Source of the DNA: Nannochloris sp. 'desiccata'
Lineage: Eukaryota > Chlorophyta > Trebouxiophyceae > Chlorellales > Chlorellaceae
Direction: 5' to 3'
Length of the DNA stretch: 64,000 nucleotides
Assembly (NCBI GenBank): GCA_019044685.2
Contig: JAGTXX020000004.1
Coordinates: 1-64,000 of the forward strand
Positions 42,536 to 53,703 of this stretch are shown here, in pieces (the first letter of the stretch is position 1; each line of letters begins with the position of its first letter). Below the pieces are notes generated by a model. That model saw nothing but the letters and a program-made list of their open reading frames with translations. It was not told where the DNA came from and did not search any database. A program made the translations under genes and the position numbers.

Positions 42536-43705
42536 ATGCACGCTGTTCAACCACAAGCCATTTTGCAAGGGCTGCATCTTTGCCAGTTAACGCCACTCCT
42601 CCAGGGTTTGCCTATTGGTACTATGCCTAGATACTCTAAAGTACCGTGTAGAGTTGCTGCTTTGCGAGACAGATCTTTTTCTGCCTCTTCCTCTTCATCC
42701 CTGAGGGGCGACATTACCAAGGGCGGTGAAGAACAGCAAGAAGAAGACACAGCAGCTCAAGGCCCTGCTGTCCCTAAAGCCGGCTGGCTTTGGGATCGCA
42801 AAATTAAAGGCAAGCCTTTGAACCGTCGATCTCTACGTGAACAGAATATAAAACCTAAAAAATCATTAGGTCAAAACTTTATGATGGACGACAGCGTTCT
42901 TGAAGCCATCACAGCTGCAGCTGCACTCTCCCCAGGAGATCCAGTTTTAGAAGTAGGACCCGGAACAGGTGCACTTACCCGGCATTTGCTAGATACTGGA
43001 GCTGCATTAACTGCTGTTGAAAAGGATAATAATTTACATGCAATGTTGGAGACTGAATTTGAAGAAACGGCCACCTGTCAATTGATCTGTGCAGACGTTT
43101 TAAGAATTAACTTACCTGAACTGCTTACTACAATGGCCAATCAGCGGCGTGTTGATGCAAAAGCGGAAAAGGTACAGGTAGTAGCAAACTTGCCGTATTA
43201 TATAACCAAAGATTTCTTAGTGAGAGCTCTTCCAGAAGGTGGCTGTGTCTCAAGATTATTATTAATGTTGCAAGATGAAGTGGCAATTCGTTTAAGTCAA
43301 ACAGAGCCTGGTGGTCCAGATTGGCGTGCGATGAATATTATTGTTCATTATTACTCAAATCCCAAGTATTTGTTCAAAATTGATAGAACAAAGTATATAC
43401 CAGCGCCAAAGGTCCATGGAGCGGTAGTTGAGTTTAATTTAAAATCTGCAGAGGAGCGTGTGTCTGTCCCTGACGAACGTGCATTTTTATCTTTAGTGAA
43501 GAAGTCATTTTTGCAGAGGAGGAAAGCGTTGAGAAACGCGTTACAGCCTTTAGTGAGTTCTGCAGAGGCACTGGTGGCGTTGGAAGCGATTGGCCTAACG
43601 GCGGATGCTAGGGCACAGGAATTAGGGTTGGAGGAGTTTGTAAAGCTTGCATGGGAGCTTGAGAAGGTGAAATCGCAGAGAGTACTAGCGGCTGTTGAAG
43701 AATGA
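42536..43705 (+). CDS. Plastid KsgA-type rRNA adenine N6-dimethyltransferase
   Basis: This single exon encodes 389 residues of a KsgA/Dim1-family methyltransferase, which dimethylates two adjacent adenines near the 3' end of small-subunit rRNA. The core begins at KPKKSLGQNFMMDD (107-119). S-adenosylmethionine binding is at VLEVGPGTGALTRHL (137-151) and VEKDNN. The target-adenine motif NLPYYI is at 218-223. MLQDEVAIRLS, YIPAPKVHGAVVEF and KKSFLQRRKALRNAL are typical of the bacterial/plastid branch. The first 95 residues, with a Ser-rich stretch (SFSASSSSSLRGD), are absent from bacterial KsgA and are probably a plastid transit peptide, although acidic residues near 65-71 suggest the cleavage site lies before them. 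The mitochondrion remains possible. Confidence 0.92.
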   Translation: MHAVQPQAILQGLHLCQLTPLLQGLPIGTMPRYSKVPCRVAALRDRSFSASSSSSLRGDITKGGEEQQEEDTAAQGPAVPKAGWLWDRKIKGKPLNRRSLREQNIKPKKSLGQNFMMDDSVLEAITAAAALSPGDPVLEVGPGTGALTRHLLDTGAALTAVEKDNNLHAMLETEFEETATCQLICADVLRINLPELLTTMANQRRVDAKAEKVQVVANLPYYITKDFLVRALPEGGCVSRLLLMLQDEVAIRLSQTEPGGPDWRAMNIIVHYYSNPKYLFKIDRTKYIPAPKVHGAVVEFNLKSAEERVSVPDERAFLSLVKKSFLQRRKALRNALQPLVSSAEALVALEAIGLTADARAQELGLEEFVKLAWELEKVKSQRVLAAVEE

Positions 43706-43981
43706 ATTCGTCTAATTAATTACAAACTATCTATTGCGTGCGCTGTGCGCTTTTAATTTTTGTTGGGTTTATCTCAGATATTAATATCTGTCACATGTTT
43801 TCATTTCAATTGGAAATTTATATGCTTCAATTCAATCATACAACAAATAATTAGTAAATAGAGACATTCTTTTGCGAGATCAGTAGTAGATCAGGACTCT
43901 GCGAGGATAAATTAACAGTCAACCACCCTCTAATCTACATCTTAGATGTGCTATTATTCATAACAACCTTATGGTACAGAG

Positions 43982-46189
43982 ATGGTGTTAACACGAAGAG
44001 CAGCTAAGAAACAGCTGGAGGAGGAAAAGAAAAAGAAGCGCATCTTGACAGGGTGCCAAGATGCTAAAACTGCTGCACACGATGCAGAAAATGTTCAACC
44101 GCCGAAGCAGAAGAAGGTGATCAAGGCTAAGACAGTGGACTCTAAGCGTGGAAGCTTGGCGCCTAATGGAAATCAACTGACTTTTGGTACAGTGGAGAAA
44201 GATCAAAACCAGGGTTCACCTGCTCGAACATCTCCGTTACCATTCGTTGCTGCTTCTCATCCAGTCTGCCCAACGTTAAAGAAAACTTCCCCCTTAAATT
44301 ATGAGTCAGAAGTTCCCGTGGTTGGTAGCTGGGAGGATATTGCTCTACCTGAAGAGTCCACAGAAGAAGAAAATCTCGAAGTGGTGATCAATCAGGTACT
44401 ACCTGAGGTAGCTCTGCAGAGCACCACCGCCACCACCGCTCCTGCTCCTGCCTTTATTGCTGCGTTAACTACTAAGAATACGGGAGATATTAAGGATTTT
44501 AAAACTATAAGTAACCCTGTGTATTACGTTGAGTCAATAAAATCAGAGGAAATAGAGCTTAAAAGCGAAGACAAGAAGACTACAGACACTTCTTTTCCGA
44601 CCGTCACGATGGTTGCAGCAAAAGCTTCCTCGCCCAAGCAGGAAAGTAATATTACCGAGGGTGTTGATTCTACATTCGAGACTACTGAACCTGAAAGAGA
44701 GCAGAATTCTGGCAAGATGACGAAGAAGCAGAAGCAGAAACCAAGCAAAGAAAAAAGCTTTACTGCACTACACAACACAAGGAAAGACCATGGACTGAGC
44801 ACAAAATTCAAAGCCCCTGCACCCCATCATCAAGATACAATTCACCCTGCACCTGCTGCTTTAGTAGAAGCTGTGCAAATGAGTGCAGATTCACTACAAG
44901 CGCAGTTGGATGCTCTCACCCTCGGCAGTCCTAGCAATTCTACAAGCAGTGGCAGTTTTAACAGGCAACCTTGTTCTTCAGCTACCTCTATTGATCTTCC
45001 ATATTTCCAGCGCAATCCAGAGACAACTGCTTCTATTGCCAACCATCTTACAGCGCTATCTTCTCAATTACACCGTCTCACGTTGTGTGTAGGCACCTTA
45101 CAAAAAGAAATCGCTGCTGCAGCTACCCCACAGATTCCAGACGCTGTCGATAGACATTTTTGGGCACTAGATACCTGTGCATTAATGCATCGTAGCCCTA
45201 CCGTTGATGCACTCATTGACGTGCTTATTAAACAAAATAGCAGCGCATCTAAATTTATTTCTGTACTTGTACCGTTGGAAATAGTACGAGAGCTCGACGG
45301 CTTGAAAGAAAGCAGAGATGAAAAGCGCAGAAGTTCGGCCAGAAAAGCAATTTCCCTTTTAAGCGATTTACAAAGAGCGAATAATGGTGTCAATAGAGGT
45401 TGCAGCAATGAGACTTTTTTATTATATCGTGGACAACGTCAAAATGAATTGCTCGGCCCACAAGGGCGCCGTGGTGATGATGGAATATTGGACTGTATGA
45501 TGTTATTTAAAAATGCTGGAGCTGCTGAAATTAATTTAGTGACCCAGGATCATAATTTTGCATTAAGAGCTCAAACGGAAGGGTTCCCAGCTATGACCGT
45601 TGCTCAAGCGTTAGATTTTGCTAACGATTTGGGTGGCAGTAATAGGTCTGCTACATGTAGCTACTTACAGGCTGCTGTTAGTGCAAGATCTACAGCTATA
45701 CCTGCCAATCTAGTCCCACTGCCGCTGTCTCTTCCTTCTCAAAAGAAAGAACAAGAAATTACGATGCCTAGTACATTGCATTTGAAGAAGGAAAAGGAGA
45801 ATGTTGTACCGCTACCTCCACAGCCGCCTATCGTTTTTCATCCAATGATTGCTCCTAAACAAAAAAATCAAGCAGAACAAATGAAAACGCCCAACACAAA
45901 GCAGCAGCCACCTTCTTCTCCTACTCTTACTTTTACAATTCCTTTAATTTGGACCCCACAACCTCAGCGGCCACAGAAAGACGAGGGGGCGCCAGAGGCC
46001 CCACAGACTGTCGCTGCAGCTGTAGGTGCTGCTGCAGCTGCGACTCCTATCACGTACAAGAAGTGGCAAACGGTGAATGGAGCATTGGTGCGCCCTCCTG
46101 GATTAACTGCCAAGCAGTGGAGAAATTATAAAGGGAGGCAATTTCAGAAACTCAAGAGGAAGCAAGCTTCGGGCGTTACGAGAGAATGA
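43982..46189 (+). CDS. PIN-domain protein, SWT1-like
   Basis: This single exon encodes 735 residues. A PIN nuclease domain lies at about 390-555. Its acidic residues are in ALDTCALMHR, LEIVRELDGLKES, RRGDDGILDCM and LVTQDHNFALRA, the four-position pattern of a Mg-dependent RNase. The sequence resembles SWT1, a nuclear endoribonuclease involved in mRNA quality control at the nuclear pore. The N-terminal 390 residues are charged and low-complexity with Lys-rich nuclear-signal-like segments (KKQLEEEKKKKR, TKKQKQKPSKEKS). The C-terminal 180 residues are Pro/Ala/Gln-rich, ending in a basic segment with TYKKWQTVNGALVRPPG. These flanks look disordered. TTACA words follow, but no TGTAA was noted. Confidence 0.8.
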   Translation: MVLTRRAAKKQLEEEKKKKRILTGCQDAKTAAHDAENVQPPKQKKVIKAKTVDSKRGSLAPNGNQLTFGTVEKDQNQGSPARTSPLPFVAASHPVCPTLKKTSPLNYESEVPVVGSWEDIALPEESTEEENLEVVINQVLPEVALQSTTATTAPAPAFIAALTTKNTGDIKDFKTISNPVYYVESIKSEEIELKSEDKKTTDTSFPTVTMVAAKASSPKQESNITEGVDSTFETTEPEREQNSGKMTKKQKQKPSKEKSFTALHNTRKDHGLSTKFKAPAPHHQDTIHPAPAALVEAVQMSADSLQAQLDALTLGSPSNSTSSGSFNRQPCSSATSIDLPYFQRNPETTASIANHLTALSSQLHRLTLCVGTLQKEIAAAATPQIPDAVDRHFWALDTCALMHRSPTVDALIDVLIKQNSSASKFISVLVPLEIVRELDGLKESRDEKRRSSARKAISLLSDLQRANNGVNRGCSNETFLLYRGQRQNELLGPQGRRGDDGILDCMMLFKNAGAAEINLVTQDHNFALRAQTEGFPAMTVAQALDFANDLGGSNRSATCSYLQAAVSARSTAIPANLVPLPLSLPSQKKEQEITMPSTLHLKKEKENVVPLPPQPPIVFHPMIAPKQKNQAEQMKTPNTKQQPPSSPTLTFTIPLIWTPQPQRPQKDEGAPEAPQTVAAAVGAAAAATPITYKKWQTVNGALVRPPGLTAKQWRNYKGRQFQKLKRKQASGVTRE

Positions 46190-46282
46190 TAAACAATTTA
46201 CATTGCTGTTTTCTTTACAATTAATTAATTGATTAACAAGTACGAAGTATATGAATTGTTGAGTTGCAACCATATAGTTAAA

Positions 46283-47419
46283 TTACTCTGTCAGCGGCAT
46301 TGGTGCTGAGCCTTCCAGTATTACAGGTGTCCATTCATCACAATTCGCTTTATAATAACTCACAACTCGTCTCCCACTCCCATCTCCCGCAGCAACAGAT
46401 TTCACAACCTCCTCTTCAGCTAGAACACTCACTTTAGTGTTATTTTCCACCCCCGCCCAGATGTGCTTTGCAGCAGACACAACACCTTGTTCCATTTCAA
46501 CAATTAAAAAATGATGCCCTTTCACTATTCCACTTATACTTGCACGTGTACCACTATTACTGCCACCAAGAGTAGTATCAAATCTCCGTATTCGAGGCAC
46601 GACTGCGGAATTTAAATACACCGTACTTGTCACTGGATCCACAGCAGCCATATCACGCTTTCCACCATTTTTTAAATTATGGTGCATATGTCCAAATAGT
46701 ACTAAGCTTGGAGGTCTATTTTGTGTTGCTAGTAACTCTATAGCTTCCCCTAGATCTGGGTCGCCGAAATCTTCTTCAGGTTCTTGCCAATCAACACCAC
46801 AAGGTGAATATCTTTTATTGCCTAGTCCCGTCGGGCCATTATGAGCCACTAATATCAAAGGGAGTTCAAATGGCTGGGAGAGTGCTATATCTACTATCCT
46901 AAGTGCACTTTCTTCCATGCTTTCTATACCGTAATGATGTTTATAAAAAGCAGCGATATCGCTCCATCTTTTGCCACCTTTACTAAAGGGCCGACCCCCA
47001 ACAAGAGCAATTCCAAATTGATCAAAGATTGTACTTGAATAGCCAATGTGGTCTTTTCCTAGTGTTCTAAACATTTCTTCAAGTGCAAGAGATGTGCCTA
47101 CCGGTCCTGACATTGTGGTAGATACTATATTACTTGAACTGAGACTACTACTTTGCATTGCAACTTTCAGTGCGCGCTGTCTGCCTCTTGCAGTGAGGCT
47201 ATACCAGGCTTCGTGGTTGCCCAGCATAAAGATTTTGTTTTTAGCAGAGTGTGATGCTATTTTTTTGACGATTTCTGCATTTTCATTGCCAAAATCGCCT
47301 ACGAAAATGGCAATATCGGCATTTAGAGAAGAAAGAGCAGTGGCGCTGTCGTCATCCCAGTGGTCGTGGACATCGCCTATTACAGCGAGTTTTAGTGGAG
47401 GAGTATGAGGATAGGACAT
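46283..47419 (-). CDS. Calcineurin-like metallophosphoesterase (TIGR04168-type)
   Basis: This single exon encodes 378 residues. Metallophosphoesterase motifs are complete: GDVHDHW (15-21), GDFGNEN (41-47), GNHEAW (67-72), a VAHNGPTG segment and FGHMHHN near the C-terminal third. The GDVHDxW start and VAVINxxxVPR-like end (here NSAVVPRIRR) resemble a phosphoesterase family shared by cyanobacteria and photosynthetic eukaryotes, so it is probably of plastid ancestry. No obvious presequence precedes the domain. The physiological substrate is unknown. It is divergent from secA2. TTACA near 46198 is TGTAA on the coding strand. Confidence 0.85.
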   Translation of the reverse strand: MSYPHTPPLKLAVIGDVHDHWDDDSATALSSLNADIAIFVGDFGNENAEIVKKIASHSAKNKIFMLGNHEAWYSLTARGRQRALKVAMQSSSLSSSNIVSTTMSGPVGTSLALEEMFRTLGKDHIGYSSTIFDQFGIALVGGRPFSKGGKRWSDIAAFYKHHYGIESMEESALRIVDIALSQPFELPLILVAHNGPTGLGNKRYSPCGVDWQEPEEDFGDPDLGEAIELLATQNRPPSLVLFGHMHHNLKNGGKRDMAAVDPVTSTVYLNSAVVPRIRRFDTTLGGSNSGTRASISGIVKGHHFLIVEMEQGVVSAAKHIWAGVENNTKVSVLAEEEVVKSVAAGDGSGRRVVSYYKANCDEWTPVILEGSAPMPLTE

Positions 47420-47962
47420 TGGTGTGAAAGTTGATGGAAACTTAGAACGTGTTGGAGGGGGTCTATAGGGGTCAAGATGAGAGAGGAGGAAGGCGGTTAG
47501 TGGCGGTGTTGTGCAGAGGCGGCAAAATACAAATTCACATAAATTAATGGAATAATATACACAAAATTAAGGTATTCCCAACAATCTCTTACTCTGAGGC
47601 TAGAATCTGTTGCTTTTCTGAGCGCATTGGCTTTGCGAGGATACTTGGAGACCCGCCAGTGCTACCAGCCAAGCGCGGGAGAGATGCACAAATCGCCAGA
47701 GTCATGGCAACGTCATGACTACCGGCGTATCTTTCGATGAAGATGACATTTTGTGGACAATGTAGAAATGAAAATAAGCAGTAATTATTGAAAAATGAGC
47801 GATCAAGAGCGATCGAAACCTAAAATTGTCTCTCAAAACGAATTTAATTCTGAACAGAGCTGAAGCTTCAAGGACAATTTTAACAATATATCCATGTTGT
47901 AAATATGCATCTCTTTATTTTCTCAAAGCATGGAAGTTAAATTAGCCTAACAATTTATAAGA
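47420..47962. promoter_or_regulatory. Bidirectional upstream region, phosphoesterase (-) / SecA2 (+)
   Basis: This 543-bp spacer lies between divergent starts and has no frame of note. The half nearest the phosphoesterase is G-rich on the + strand (GGAGGGGGTCTATAGGGG). It must hold both promoters. Confidence 0.45.
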
Positions 47963-50900
47963 ATGATCACTTCACTAAGACAGCCATGCGGGAGTGCCCG
48001 AGGCACGCTACGTCTCCATACGTCTTCTAAAAGGTATATAAGACCTTACTATGTCCACGTGGTGCCTCGAACTGGCCTTGTTCATCGCACAGACCTCGCC
48101 ACTGTATATTCTTCTCCCCGCTGCGTCTCCACAGCCACCGCCATGCAAGAGGCTCCTATTGAACAACCAACCACTAGTCTCCCTTCTCACTGGGTTGAAC
48201 ATTTAGCCCAATTAGGTCCCGGTGAACGTCGCGCTCTGAATGGTTACATCCCTCTCGTTTTTAAAGTGTCAGCTCTCGAACCAACAATGCAGCAACTTTC
48301 TAATGACCACCTCGCAGCCTATACTCAACAATTTCGAGCTCGTCTTGCATCAGGAGAAGCGCTTCAATCTCTGCTACCTGAAGCATTTGCTGTGGTACGT
48401 GAAGCTGCATCGAGAGTGCTAGGAATGAGGCACTATGATGTTCAAATCTTAGGTGGCATCGTCTTAGCACAGGGGCAAGTGGCGGAGATGGCAACAGGAG
48501 AAGGCAAAACGCTCGTTGCTGCTTTACCTGCGTATTTGTACGCACTATCTGGCAAAGGGGTACATATAGTTACTGTCAATGACTACCTAGCGCAGCGAGA
48601 TGCTTCGTGGATTGGTAAGATTTTAATATTTTTAGGGTTAAGCGTTGGAGTTGTTACAAGTGAAGCGAGTGATGTACAACGGAAAGAAGGATTTGCTGCT
48701 GATGTGACGTATGGTACAGCATATGAACTGGCATTTACGTTCTTACAAGATAATTTGGCGCCATCCACAGATGCAGTGGTAAGTTCAAATATTGAGACTA
48801 TTTAAAGTTAATATTTTCAAAAAATTATAAAATTTCAACCAATTTTTCTTCCCTCGCTTTTCTCTTGTCAATACTACAGTCTTTACGCCGTCCACTGCAC
48901 TATGCCATCGTTGATGAAGTTGATTCTATCCTAATAGACGAAGCTCGTAACCCGTTTATCATGACGGCCCCTGACGACAGTGGTTCTGCTCCTCTAACTG
49001 AACGTTACTGGAAATTCTCGATACTAGTAGCAAAGTTACTACAAGGACCTACTTCAGATCAATTAAGTGAAGATTGGACTGAAACGGGTGGGGTGCCTAG
49101 TGAACCTCTACCATTTGATTTTTTACCGGACTATCGATCGAGGATAGCAACGCTGACGCAGCGTGGGATGGTGCATGCTGTGCGTGCTTTGGCCATGCCT
49201 AAGATAGATCAAATAATTTTGGCACAATTAGATGAATATAAGTATAGTTATAGTACGAAAGGGTTGTATGTGGTCTTGATGGCACCTACCCTTGATGGAA
49301 AATTAGAAATAACAATCAGAGCTGCAGCGGGTGCAGCTTCTTCAAGTGACAAAGAGGATGTCTCCTCATTAGATGGGCGACGTGTGGTTGTAGAGAGCCG
49401 TGAAGATGTAGAATCCGCTTTGTTGTCTCAATTTAAGCTCGTGCCTCTCTCAGCAGGTCCGTTTAAAGATGAACGCAATTCAAATATGTTTGGTATGGAT
49501 GCAATTACCGATGAGCAATGGAGAGCTGCTGCGCCTGCTGCGTTATGGACTGGAGGTGACCATGCATGGGGTAAGTATATCAACCAAGCTATCCGTGCCC
49601 AGCACCTCTACTACAAGGATATTCACTACATCGTGAAAGATGGAGAAGTTGTTATCATTGACACCTCTACTGGGCGAGAACGGCACCGCAGTCGATGGCA
49701 ATCTGGTCTCCACCAAGCAGTCGAAGCCAAAGAAGAATCCGAGGGTGTCAAAATTAAGTCTGAGCATTATGATAAAGGGCGTACTACCTATCAATCTTTA
49801 TTTAATCTATATACTAAACTATGTGGAATGACAGGGACAGCGGTAACCGAAGCTGAAGAATTCTCTGAAGCGTACAACGTCTCTGTCGTCCGTGTGCCCC
49901 CGCATAGACCATCTAAAAGGCTGGATAATCCTCCAAATGTGTATCTAGGCACAGAGGGGTGGGAGAAGCGTATAATTGAGATTGTCAGATCTGCTGCGGC
50001 TGAGAGAAGACCGGTCTTGTTAGGTACCTCTTCTGTTGAAGAAAGCGAAGCTGTACTGAATTTGGTAGTTGATATACCATTTCAGAGTGAGTTGACTGAT
50101 ATGGATGTGAAAAGGTTGGAAAAAGCGTTAGCTGTATTACCTGATTCGCTACCTCCGCCCAACTATCCTCTTGATGCTGATGATCCCAATGAAGAAGACC
50201 AGGATGAAGAACATGGTAGAGTATCAAAATTGTCTTTAGAACAGCAATATGCTTTACAATCGTACCTCAATCTAATGGAATTATACGAAGATGCTTTGTT
50301 TGCAACTAAAAGATTACGCAGATCTCGTAGGTTGACCCCGGAGATTGGAGTAGATATTGAACGAGGTGGAAAGTTATTTAGAGCCTTAGCTAGTTCTAAT
50401 AATAATGATCTACTATTGCCTAGAGAGGTAATAGAATGCATGGAAGTATCTGATGTGTTGCTACAAGTAGTCAGTCGATCGCGGTTGGGGAATGTCGTGC
50501 CTATTAATCTTCTAAATGCAAGGCCAGATCGAGCGAGAAAAGAAGCTCAAATTATCGCTCAAGCAGGACTGCCTGGTACCATAACTGTCGCTACAGCCAT
50601 GGCAGGACGTGGTACGGATATTCTTCTTGGTGGGAATCCTAAAGGATTGACGTTAATAGCTTTACAGTACTATCTACTACCTATTTTAGCTAAACATGCT
50701 GATGATTTGACCGACACGTTGCCAGAAGTACCACCATTGCAAGGACTAGATCTAGGTGTTGCCTTTGTAAGTGAAGCTGATATGAAGCTGCATTTACCAG
50801 TGGCCTTGTATAGGGCATTTGTACAAGCGAAAGAAGCAGCACAGGAAGCAGCAAAGAGATTAAGTAGTAGTAGTAATTCAAGTGGTGGTGACGGTGGTGG

Positions 50901-52950
50901 TGGTGCGGGAGCGGGAGCTGCAGCGCTGCTACCTGGCTACGGCCCTTTTATTAATAGTACTGGTACCCATAATTTCCCGACTACTTCGACTACTCCTACC
51001 CTTAAAGCCCAAGATGTATCTGATCTCCTATCCAAGCTCTTAGAATCAGTCGAAGTTGACAGATCAGTGTTTCTATTGAAATTACGCCATGAAAATCAAA
51101 CACCTTCCTTAGAAGCAGCTTTTGAGTGGACTACTGAACAGAAAACTATTGAAAGTGGCAATGCTACTCCTACAGAACGTGCATTACGTCGCTATGCATT
51201 GCTTCAATGGCTCTGGTTTGATTCACAATGTGAAGAATATGCCACGCTCGTCAGAGCAGCTGGTGGGTTAGCTACCGTTATTACTTCTATCCAAGACACA
51301 AGAAGAACTGAACGGCAATTACGTGGCCGTGCTGGTCGACAAGGCGACCCTGGTGAAACCTTTATGATCTCACACCGTAATGATCCAGCAGTGCAGAGTA
51401 TACTTTCACCAGCACAAATGCAGGGGCTGTGGGCGATGGTTGAGGCGCAAAGTAGTCCTTTGGAATTGATTGACTCAAATCTAATGCGTGTTGCGTTAAA
51501 AACGTTGACAAGGACAGCGGAACAGCAAGGTCTTAGTGCTAGAGAATTAACCAGAAAGTACGATGCTGCGATAGATTCTTATCGAAGGCATGTCTTTCGA
51601 TTACGAAGGACTTTGGCGGGTGGAGGCGACGGAGCAAGAGGGGTGTTGGCACATAGACAGTTACGTAGACTTGCAGCTGAGTTGGTGGTGGTGTATGCTG
51701 ATGGGGGAAGGAAACATCCAAAGTATTGGCAAGTGGAAGAATTGCTTGGTTCCGTACAAAAGCTCTTTTTGCAAAATGTTGATGATACAGCAGAAAACGG
51801 GACTGATGTGACTGATCAAGAAGAAAATGAAATTCATAGTGGTGGTGGTGATATAGAAGCGATGGAGATTGTTACTAGTATTCAACAAGGCAGCAGCAAT
51901 ATTGGTACCAGTCCTGGCCCCAAATCCGAATTTGAGCTTGGTATTCAAGTTGAGATGAATGTGCACTCGTCAGCTACAGTGCTAAAAGAAGCGCTGTGCC
52001 ATAATCGGGATTTACCTCGCCCTCAATTTCTCTCTGGCAGTTTAGAAAGTGAACAAGAGAATGCATGGATGCCTGTACGTCGTCGAGCAGCTTTTTTAAA
52101 TGCACGCAGCCACCAAATAGAGGGTAGAAATAGAAAAAATGAACAACAGCAACTAGACCCCGGCTGTGAGAATAGTTTTCCTTATAAAGGCAGGCACGCT
52201 CCTGCTGTAGCTCGACTCCAGCTTTATATGGGTGATTTAGTTACTTTATTATACGAAAGGAAACGTAGAGCGCTCGCTACCTCTGTCTATCAACGATGCA
52301 ATGCCAAGAGCCATTGTGGTGGTGGCGGTGGTGGGCTAACAACTACGACGACGACTACCCCGCTGCACGTTCTTTCTATGCTTCGTTTATGGGAACGTAA
52401 CGCCATGTTACAGTGCATTGATTCTCTCTGGACAGATTTTCTACAAGATATAACTACGCTCCAACGAGCTGCAATGACCAGAGCATTTTCTCAGTTAGAC
52501 CCCGTTGATGAATTTAAATTAGAAGCAGCTGCGTTATTTGCACGGTTATTACGCGATTTTAGGAGACAATCTGCGGTGGCGTTGTTAGCACCGGTTGATA
52601 TTAGGGATCTACAGTGGGGTGCGTATAGTGCAGAGGAGCAACAGGAACACATAGCTCGGGGCAGGAGTGGTGAGTTCAACACCTCTACTGATGGTGTATT
52701 GGATGATGTGGCATGGTTGGCAGATATAATGGAGGAAGAAAGAAAGAATGATGTCAGAGAAGAAGAAGAACCTGCGATTAGTAACAGTTATGATGCCACC
52801 CCCGATGCTAATGCTGGTTTTGAAAATAATGGTGGTGGTGGGGAGCTCGCTGCGATAGAAAAGTTGTTGGCCCGATTATCGCAAGTATCTAGTGAGGAAC
52901 TGGGTGCAGCTATTGAAAAATTAGATGAGAAATGGAAAAAGAATACATAA
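47963..52950 (+). CDS. SECA2: Preprotein translocase motor ATPase SecA2, plastid
   Basis: Exon 1 (47963-48778) and exon 2 (48880-52950) join in phase to 1,628 residues, close to the large plant SECA2 (about 1,800) and far longer than SecA1 (about 1,000). A Ser/Thr/Arg-rich presequence of about 60 residues precedes the motor. Motor motifs are MATGEGKT (176-183), TVNDYLAQRDA, YGTAYELAF, Walker B VDEVDSILIDEARNPFI (spanning the exon junction region), KLCGMTGTA, MAGRGTDILLGGNP and QLRGRAGRQGDPGETF. A long insertion with acidic and Ser/Gly-rich stretches (SSSSNSSGGDGGGGAGAG) splits the second motor half. An extended C-terminal region follows, and the helical-scaffold part WTDFLQDITTLQRA lies near 1,460. 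It should drive proteins through the plastid SCY2 translocon. TGTAA lies at 52985. Confidence 0.92.
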
Positions 52951-53703
52951 AGATATGATAATGAATTATCAAAGAATTTAATGATGTAACTGTTTGAACC
53001 TGAGGTTGTACGTCGCTGCTGGAGCTATAGAGTACGTGCTATACCCATTCCAATAAGTTTATTTACTAATCTCAGCGACTAAAATTCTTCCCTTCGATTA
53101 AATATGTCCCGTAGGAGTGCACTAGCTAATAATACTACAGCAGGAGCAGAGTTCGAGCACTATGAAACTGATTCTAGCTTTCATATGCAGCAGCTGCACC
53201 GGCATTACCACCACCGCCACCTCGCTCTCTTCGAGCCCTCTTTGCAGCAGAATCAGTTCCTGGTTTTGCCCATTGCACCACTTTCGCTTTCAGTTTGCCG
53301 ATTTTGCTCTCTGGTTGCTCGTTCGTTCAACTGTCATAATGTATCTTTTTGGTTTATACTTTATTTTCAGTTTTAAGATATCATGTATTGATTGAATATA
53401 TACAGTTCCAAGTAGGTTCATTAATTAAATATTTATTCGTTTATGGAAAAGAAGGGTGACGGGGCTGGTCCACCTCATTAAATCAAGGAAATCAAGGAGG
53501 AGGAGGAGACGACAGGGGTTGCGCTGCCACGCAACCTCCCATTATACCGACCCTGGCCCGACAGCAAGTGGGTCAAGAAAGAATAGTTGAGATTCTCATT
53601 GGAATTGTCTATCCTATTCAAGGGAGAAAAGGGTCGTATGTAAAATTGTACACTCGTAATTGCGGGGGATCTTTTATTTAATTAGTTGATTTTACGAGTA
53701 CTA
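52951..53703. other. Intergenic region with unresolved small coding potential
   Basis: This 753-bp gap lies between secA2 (+) and the first bZIP-like gene (-). Several short readings look better than random but none makes a complete gene. On the plus strand, 53104-53376 is open for 90 codons, and 53500-53587 reads TGVALPRNLPLYRPWPDSKW then a stop. On the minus strand, about 53315-53167 reads KIGKLKAKVVQWAKPG, then an Arg/Gly-rich end, with an in-frame stop just upstream. A small spliced gene on one strand is possible; no intron pair gives a convincing protein. Confidence 0.35.

Noticed and set aside
47963..52950. SecA1
   Set aside because: Length of 1,628 residues and the extended C-terminal region fit plant-type SECA2, not the roughly 1,000-residue SecA1.
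53341..53370. A 30-bp intron (GTATCT...TTTTCAG) that would extend the small frame at 53104
   Set aside because: Far shorter than the other introns in the window, and the joined frame reads no recognisable protein.
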